From assembly GCA_963753105.1 (NCBI GenBank), contig CAVWBD010000008.1:1-64000 (forward strand): a stretch of DNA of 64,000 bases. The letters run 5' to 3'. Source of the DNA: SZUA-36 sp963753105. GTDB taxonomy: Bacteria > Pseudomonadota > Gammaproteobacteria > Xanthomonadales > SZUA-36. A model generated the notes under the pieces. It searched no databases. It saw only the letters and a program-made list of their open reading frames with translations, and was not told where the DNA came from. The translations under genes and the position numbers were made by a program. This document shows, piece after piece, positions 58,740-64,000 of the stretch. Numbering within the stretch: the first letter of the stretch is position 1; every line of letters starts with the position of its first letter.

Positions 58740-61703
58740 ATGAAGAACAGAACTTTAATCGAGCTGGCCGTTGTGTCAGTCGCCCTCGTGTTGGCAGTAA
58801 CGGCTCAGGCCCGGCCACGCCCTGAAGGGCCGGCAGATTACTCGGCCAGGCAGGAGGCCTGGAAGCGACACCAGGAAATGGCGGCCAGCTCGCCCTATGC
58901 GGGTCTGGAGTGGCGCAGCGTCGGGCCCGTCGTGCAGGGAGGGCGGCTGGTGGACATGGAAGCCGTACCCGGCCAGCCGTACAGTTTTACATGGCATACG
59001 CTTCGGGCGGTTTGTGGAAAACGACCAATAACGGACACACCTTTGAGCCCCTGTTCGACGATCAGCCCAGATCATCATGGGGGATATCGCGGTGGATCCC
59101 GAATAAGCCGGAAACCATCTGGGTGGGTACCGGCGAAAACAACTCTTCACGTTCACTTACGGTGGCATGGGGGTTTACCGCTCCGACGACGGTGGTCAGA
59201 ACTGGCGTTACATGGGCCTCGGTGATACCGACCGGATCGGCCGCATCCTGATCGACCCTGATGATTCGACCGCATCTACGTCGCGTCATCGGCAAGCTCT
59301 AACACCCGGTGGTCAGCGTGGCATTTTCCGCAGCACCAATGGCGGTGAAAGCTGGCAGCAGGTGCTCGAGGGTCGAGGACTGGACGGGTATCATCGACCT
59401 GGTATTCAAGCCCGATGATGCAAAGACCATCTATGCCGCCGCCTGGGACCGCCAGCGCCGTCCATGGGAGTTCACCGAGGGCGGTAACCGGCTCCGGGAT
59501 CTACAAGTCCACCGATGGCGGTGACAGCTGGACCCGGCTCGAGGGCGGCTTGCCAGGCGGCGAATTATCGGGCGTATCGGGCTGGCCGTCAGCGCAGCCA
59601 GCCCCGAAACCCTGTACGCCAGCATCGATAACCAGAAGTTTTGCCGGAAGAGCAGTGGGAACTTGGTGACCGCCCGGTCAACGCCAAACGCCTGCGCAAG
59701 ATGAGCAAGGAGGCGTTCCTGGCCCAGGACAAAGACGAGATCGAGGCCTTTATCCGCCGCTTCCGATTTCACGTCAAGATCGATGCCGACAAGTTGATCG
59801 AGTGGGTCAAGTCCGACAAGGTCACATCCAGGATATCGTCGATGAAATGAGTGACGCCAATGCCAACCTGTTCAACACCGATATCGTCGGGTTGCAGGTT
59901 TGGCGTTCTGATGACGCGGGTAGCAGTTGGAACTGACCCACGAGGGCCGCTGGACGGGGTGGTTTACACATACGGATATTACTTTGGCGAGATTCGCGTG
60001 TCACCAAAGACGTGGACGAGGTCTATGTGCTGGGCGTGCCGCTGGTCAAATCCGGCGACGGCGGCAAGACCTGGGCTCTCGGCCAGGGCCGTGACGTGCA
60101 CAGCGATCACCAGTCCATGTGGATCAACCCGGAACACCCCGATCACATGATTCTCGGCAACGACGGTGGCGCCGACGTCAGTTACGACGGTGGCCAGACC
60201 TGGGTCAAAATGGATGCCCAGCCGCTCGGCCAGTTCTATACCGTCAACGTGGACATGGCCAACGCCTACAACGTCTACGGTGGCCTGCAGGACAACGGCA
60301 CCATCCGTGCTCGTCCGCCAACCGCTGGCAAACCGGGCCCAATTGCCGCCGTATCAACGGTGGCGATGGCATGTACGTCGTCATCGACCCGCGTGACAAC
60401 AAGACAACCTATACGGGTTAGCAGTTTGGCAATTACACAGGATCAACGCCGATGGTCAGTGACGAACTGCGGCCACGCCGTAATTTGGCGAGCCGGCGTT
60501 GCGATATAACTGGAATACACCGGTGATCCTGTCACCACACAATCCCGACGTGGTGTATTTTGGCGCCAACCGCCTGTACCGCTCGATGGACAAGGGCGAA
60601 ACCTGGACGGCCATCAGCGGAGACCTGAGCCGTTCTGAAAACCGTGGCGATGTGCCTTTTGCGACCTGACCACGCTGTCTGAATCCAGCCTGCAGTTCGG
60701 ACTGATCTGGGCCGGCACCGATGACGGGCAGGTGTGGGTCACCGACAGCAGTGGCGTGCGCTGGACGGACGTGGCGGCAAACTGCCACGAGAGCGCTGGG
60801 TCAGCCGGGTCGAGGCGTCCAGCCACGCACAAAGAACGCGCTTATGTCACGCTCAATGGCTACCGTGACGATGACATCCGCGCCTACGTTTACCGCACCG
60901 ATGACCTTGGCAAGAATTTCAAGGATATCAGCAAGGGGCTGCCCGATGAGGCGGTCAACGTGATCCGCGAGGACCCCGTGGTGGAGGATGTCCTCTACGT
61001 TGGCACCGACCGTGGTGTGTACGTTTCCACTCGATGGCGGTGACTCATGGGCCGCACTGCAGGGTGGCTTGCCGAACGTGCCGGTACATGACCTGGTCGT
61101 ACATCCGCGTGAACGCGAACTGGTGGCAGGCACCCATGGCCGCAGTATCTGGATCGTTGACGTCTTGCCGCTGCAGGACCTGGTGGAAGCCGGTGGCGAT
61201 ATGGCGCTGAAGGCTTTCTACATCGATGAAGTCCAGGCCAGCCGTGGCTGGCGTTCCAAACGTTCGCGCTGGTGGTTCCAGCCGGATGAGGCCCCCAAAT
61301 CGACCATCAGGTACTGGAGCAACAAGGCCGGAGTAGGCCGCGATCGAGATCGTGGACGGAAATGACAGCGTGGTCCGCCGCCTGAGCAGTGATGCGCCGC
61401 AGGCATGAACAGCATTGAATGGGATTTGCTGGTGGAGCAGGAACTGGCACTGGCGGCCGAAGCCGCTGCGCTTGAAAAAGCCGAAGAGACAAGATCGGAT
61501 AGGAAGAGCACGGCCGCAACCTCGCCAATACCCCTTATGCCGAGTCCGTCAGGCTGGGCCACGACCTGTATGCGGTGCCGGGGGATTACACCGTCCGGGT
61601 CACGCTGGGCGAGAACAGTGCCGGTTCAGAACTGAACATCAAGGCGCCCAAGCCGTATGAACCCAGGGTCAAGGAAACCTACAAGTTACGCGGCGATAAA
61701 TAG
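58740..61703 (+). CDS. Exported BNR/VPS10-type beta-propeller protein, many frameshifts
   Basis: About 988 codons. It starts at ATG 58740 with a signal peptide (MKNRTLIELAVVSVALVLAV, TAQA). The body has a two-propeller arrangement built from BNR/Asp-box and sortilin-like motifs: AYASGGLWKTTNNGHTFEPL, MGVYRSDDGGQNWRYMGLGD, GIFRSTNGGESWQQVLEG, GIYKSTDGGDSWTRLEGG, ILGNDGGADVSYDGGQTWVK, YGGLQDNG, YRTDDLGKNFKDISKGLPDE, LYVGTDRGVYVS, and VAGTHGRSIWIVDVLPLQDL. The end (IKAPKPYEPRVKETYKLRGD) lies at 61703. Frames change at least ten times. Homologues in marine bacteria are annotated as glycosyl hydrolase or sialidase-like, but I see no sialidase catalytic triad, so no enzyme activity is claimed. Confidence 0.8.
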
Positions 61704-61722
61704 GTGCAGAGCAAAAGGAGAT

Positions 61723-61757
61723 CGGGTTCATTTCGAGAGTACGCTTACATGAACCCG
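61723..61757. repeat. Hairpin between the BNR gene and the symporter gene
   Basis: The nine bases cgggttcat at 61723-61731 pair perfectly with atgaacccg at 61749-61757 around a 17-base loop. No T-run follows. It may be a processing or attenuation site or another palindromic repeat. Confidence 0.5.
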
Positions 61758-61773
61758 TCCTTATTGAACCGCC

Positions 61774-63245
61774 ATGGCTACGGACAACGACAATAATCTA
61801 TCCGACAAAATCGGCTACCGTGACAGCCGCCGGGCGGCTTCCCGTATCCTGACGCCTGGCAAACGGTACGCACTCAGTCGTTTCCTGCTGTTCATCGCGG
61901 TCACCGTCGCGGCCATCGGTATCTGGAAGACGCCGCACGCATTCACGGGCTACGGAGCAGCGGGGCTGTACTGCTGCTGTTCCTGGTCGCGGTCGGCCTG
62001 TGGGTTACCGAGGCCGTACCGGCCTTCGCGGTCGGCCTGCTGATCATGGGTTACCTCGTGTTTGCCCTGGGCACACCGTTGATCATGGCCGATCCCTCTG
62101 ACGTCCGCCCCTATCTGAATACCTGGTCGAGTCCGGTCATCTGGCTGATGCTGGGCGGGTTTTTCATTCCGGAAGGCCTGTCGAGAACGGGTCTGGACCT
62201 GCAGTTGTTTGCCTTTGCCATCAAGCCTGCAGGAACGCGGCCCAGCCGCGTGCTGCTCGCCGTTATGTTCGTTAGCGCCGTGGCTTCCATGTTCATCTCC
62301 AATACGTCGACCACTGTACTGATGATCGGTGCAGTCTTGCCCCTGGTGCGCCAGATGGGGCGCGACGAACCCTTCTCCAAAGCCCTGATGATCGCGATTC
62401 CACTGGCGGCCTCGGTCGGTGGAATGGGCACCATCATCGGCAGCGCGCCAAACGCGATTGCAGCGGGTGTCGCAACCGCTTCGGGGTCCCCGATCAACTT
62501 TATCGAGTGGATGATGCTGGGCGTTCCGTTATCCGCCCTCGTGCTGGTCCGTCATGGCCTGGTTTTTGCTGCTCAGGCGGTACCCGACGGGGCTTACGGA
62601 TATCAAGCTCGACCTGGGTTCCCTGGACGAGCCGGAACTACCCGAAAAACGTGACCGGGTGCTCGTCGGCGTGATATCGGCAACCACGGTCCTGCTGTGG
62701 ATGACCACGCCCTTGCATGAATATTGACCTGGTAGCCATTTCGCTGATCCCGATCGTTGGGTTGACCATGACGCAGGTCCTGGGCGCCGCCCACGTGCGT
62801 CGTTTGCCGTGGGACACGCTGATGCTGGTGGCCGGTGGGTTATCACTGGGCTCTGCGGTCGTGGACTCGGGGCTGGCCGAGCGGTTTGCAGCGGAACTGG
62901 GCTTCCTGACCAGATTGAAGCCTGGAATATCGCCGTATTTGCGGGCCTGGCGCTGATTACCGTCGCTCTGTCCAATGTTATGAGCAACACGGCGACCGTG
63001 TCCCTGGTATTGCCGGTGGCGGTTGCCCTGTTACCGGGCTGTGAGCTGGAGATGTGCCTGATCCTGGGCCTGTGCGGTTCCTGGCGCGTTGATGCTGCCC
63101 GTTTCAACGCCACCCAACGCGGTCGCCTACAGCACCGGGGAGATTGAAACCCGCGACCTGCGGCCCGGCGGCCTGTTCTATCGGTCTGCTTGGTCCAGCG
63201 CTGATCATTGCCTGGGTACTGTTCATGAGTTGGTTGATCCTGTAA
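61774..63245 (+). CDS. DASS/SLC13-family sodium-coupled anion symporter, several frameshifts
   Basis: About 490 codons and some eleven hydrophobic segments. It starts MATDNDNNLSDKIGYRDSRR at 61774. Family motifs: AVPAFAVGLLIMGYLVFALG, SSPVIWLMLGGFFIPEGLSR, the SNTSTTVLMIGAVLPLV loop of the first half, VGGMGTIIGSAPNAIAAGVA, GLTMTQVLGAAHVRRLPWDT, and the second-half signature NVMSNTATVSLVLPVAVALL followed by LPVSTPPNAVAYSTGEI. These SNT motifs bind sodium and dicarboxylate or sulfate. Frame changes near 61960, 62570, 62720, 62920 and 63075, 63180. Stop at 63245. The transported anion is not certain. Confidence 0.88.
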
Positions 63246-63565
63246 TCCATTCAGACCCGGCCATGCGGTTCTTTGTTGAAAATGCGGGCGCGGAGTGGGT
63301 GGTCGACCAGTACGAGATGGCGTATCCGTTCTAGGCACTGCCCGGACGCCTGGTCCTGTCAGCCGACCGTGGTTGCAATCCCGGGTTTATTTCCACCGGC
63401 AGGATATGCCGGCGAGTTATCCTGTTTAGCACTCAGTTTATCGACTGTGAGATGGCGCGCTGTTCGTTGTAGATTTATGCTCCCGTTGGACTTGCAAGGA
63501 GTCAGCATCAGTGAAATCCTGTTCAGGCGTTTTGCGGTGTCCCGGGCATCACTTGGCTACCGTTC
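63246..63565. other. Intergenic or unrecognised region
   Basis: No gene that I recognise. A frame on the plus strand reads MRFFVENAGAEWVVDQYEMA before a stop at 63335; without start signal or homologue it is not called. The rest precedes the YD-repeat gene. Confidence 0.35.
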
Positions 63566-64000
63566 GTGACTTTGATCATGCTACTGGTACTAGGTTTCCA
63601 GGCCACTGCCCAAGCCCAGTTTCTGCCCCGGTACGATGGTGTCCGTTTGTTTGTCTGGCTTACACCAACACGGGTGGTGAAGATGGGGTGTCGATTTATC
63701 ATTACCGGCGTGACGGGGTGATGGGGGCGGGTACCTGGTTTTTGACAGATCGCAGCCGTTATTCCGCCAATTACTACATCTACGATGAAAACGGCCGGAT
63801 GGTCAAAAAGTATCGTGAATTTTCCGATGGCTTGGTATCGACCCAGCGATTTGAACACGATGAGGCCGGACGCGTGACAAAAGAGTCCTTGAGCGCTCGG
63901 ACGACGTCGGTGGCTATGCCGATTTTATATGGGATGAATCCGGTCGCCTGTTGAGTGCAGATTGCCGGAAATTCCGGGGCTGGTTCAATGGTTTTATCCG
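63566..64000 (+). CDS. N-terminus of an exported YD-repeat (RHS-like) protein, frameshifted, cut by the window edge
   Basis: From GTG 63566 (or ATG 63578) the frame reads VTLIMLLVLGFQATAQAQFL, a signal peptide with cleavage after AQA. After a frame change near 63660 come GVSIYHYRRDGVMGAGTWFL and then repeating units YYIYDENGRMVKKYREFSDG, FEHDEAGRVTKESL and, after another change near 63897, YADFIWDESGRLLSADC. The period of about 20 residues with a Y/F-x-Y/H-D-x-x-G-R core is that of YD (RHS) repeats. The gene runs off the right end. Its length and any C-terminal toxin domain are not visible. The repeats may bind carbohydrate or form a shell. Confidence 0.65.

Overview
The window reads as a chromosomal stretch of a free-living, aerobic gammaproteobacterium, probably marine or sediment-dwelling. 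The evidence is the gene content: EfpL (the YeiP-type EF-P paralogue), a CbpA/CbpM chaperone pair, PuuD urate hydroxylase, NnrU, COG3650 lipoproteins, a RAYT transposase with REP-like repeats, and many secreted peptidases and beta-propeller proteins. I see no rRNA, tRNA, CRISPR array, phage module or plasmid backbone.

A dominant property is the number of single-base frameshifts. Roughly two thirds of the long genes, including conserved housekeeping-type ones (katG, arcA, efpL, rhlE, nupC, mscS family), are split into adjacent frames that rejoin after adding or removing one base, usually after restoring a lost base in a short C or G run. Seventeen or so genes of ordinary length (OYE, cbpA, yfcC-like, C69 dipeptidase, puuD, clsC-like, one PD40 gene and others) are intact. 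This looks like uncorrected long-read or low-coverage assembly error more than biology, so I annotate the broken genes as whole CDSs with repaired extents and state where the frame changes. Coordinates of such genes are the outer limits of the reconstructed gene.

Layout. 0-4.3 kb: end of a secreted-protein gene at the left edge, a RAYT transposase inside a 17-bp inverted repeat, a fasciclin-domain protein, a rhodanese and an old-yellow-enzyme family oxidoreductase. 4.3-9.5 kb: FKBP isomerase, cbpM-cbpA, a YfcC/DcuC-type carrier and a C69 dipeptidase. 9.5-19.3 kb, nearly all on the minus strand: exported KatG, SixA-like phosphatase with a ClsC-like phospholipase D, arginine deiminase with a RAYT fragment at its 3' end, a small membrane protein, a CPBP-like protein, a membrane-anchored LuxR regulator coupled to an HpcH/HpaI aldolase, and NnrU. 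19.7-27.7 kb, plus strand: a lectin-like protein with a C-terminal sorting signal, NupC, a HEXXH metalloprotease, a serine hydrolase, and TPR and esterase-TPR proteins.

27.7-33.2 kb, minus strand: PD40 beta-propeller genes, one of them an in-frame double-propeller fusion, then an M81 peptidase, a DUF4440-like protein and a thioredoxin-like lipoprotein. 33.6-51.6 kb: PuuD, MscS-family channel, MFS transporter, DUF1343 (NamZ-type) hydrolase coupled to an ADP-forming acyl-CoA ligase, DUF5665, EfpL, PhzF, a COG3650 lipoprotein, RhlE helicase, PLP decarboxylase, a RecB-like/DUF2779 nuclease, ACT protein, PrsW protease, another PD40 gene, CutA and an NTF2-like protein. 51.6-64 kb: a 147-bp inverted-repeat element, an ECF sigma factor with a membrane HEAT-repeat protein and two DUF4097 proteins, three more tandem PD40 genes, a DUF6491 lipoprotein, a BNR/VPS10-type propeller, a DASS symporter and the start of a YD-repeat protein.

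The most distinctive content is the paralogous family of exported PD40 propellers (seven propellers in six genes, all with the same entry signature GPYLGQ...FAPG and exit signature DxYWVDA) and the sigma / HEAT / DUF4097 operon next to three of them. No function is known to me for this PD40 subfamily.
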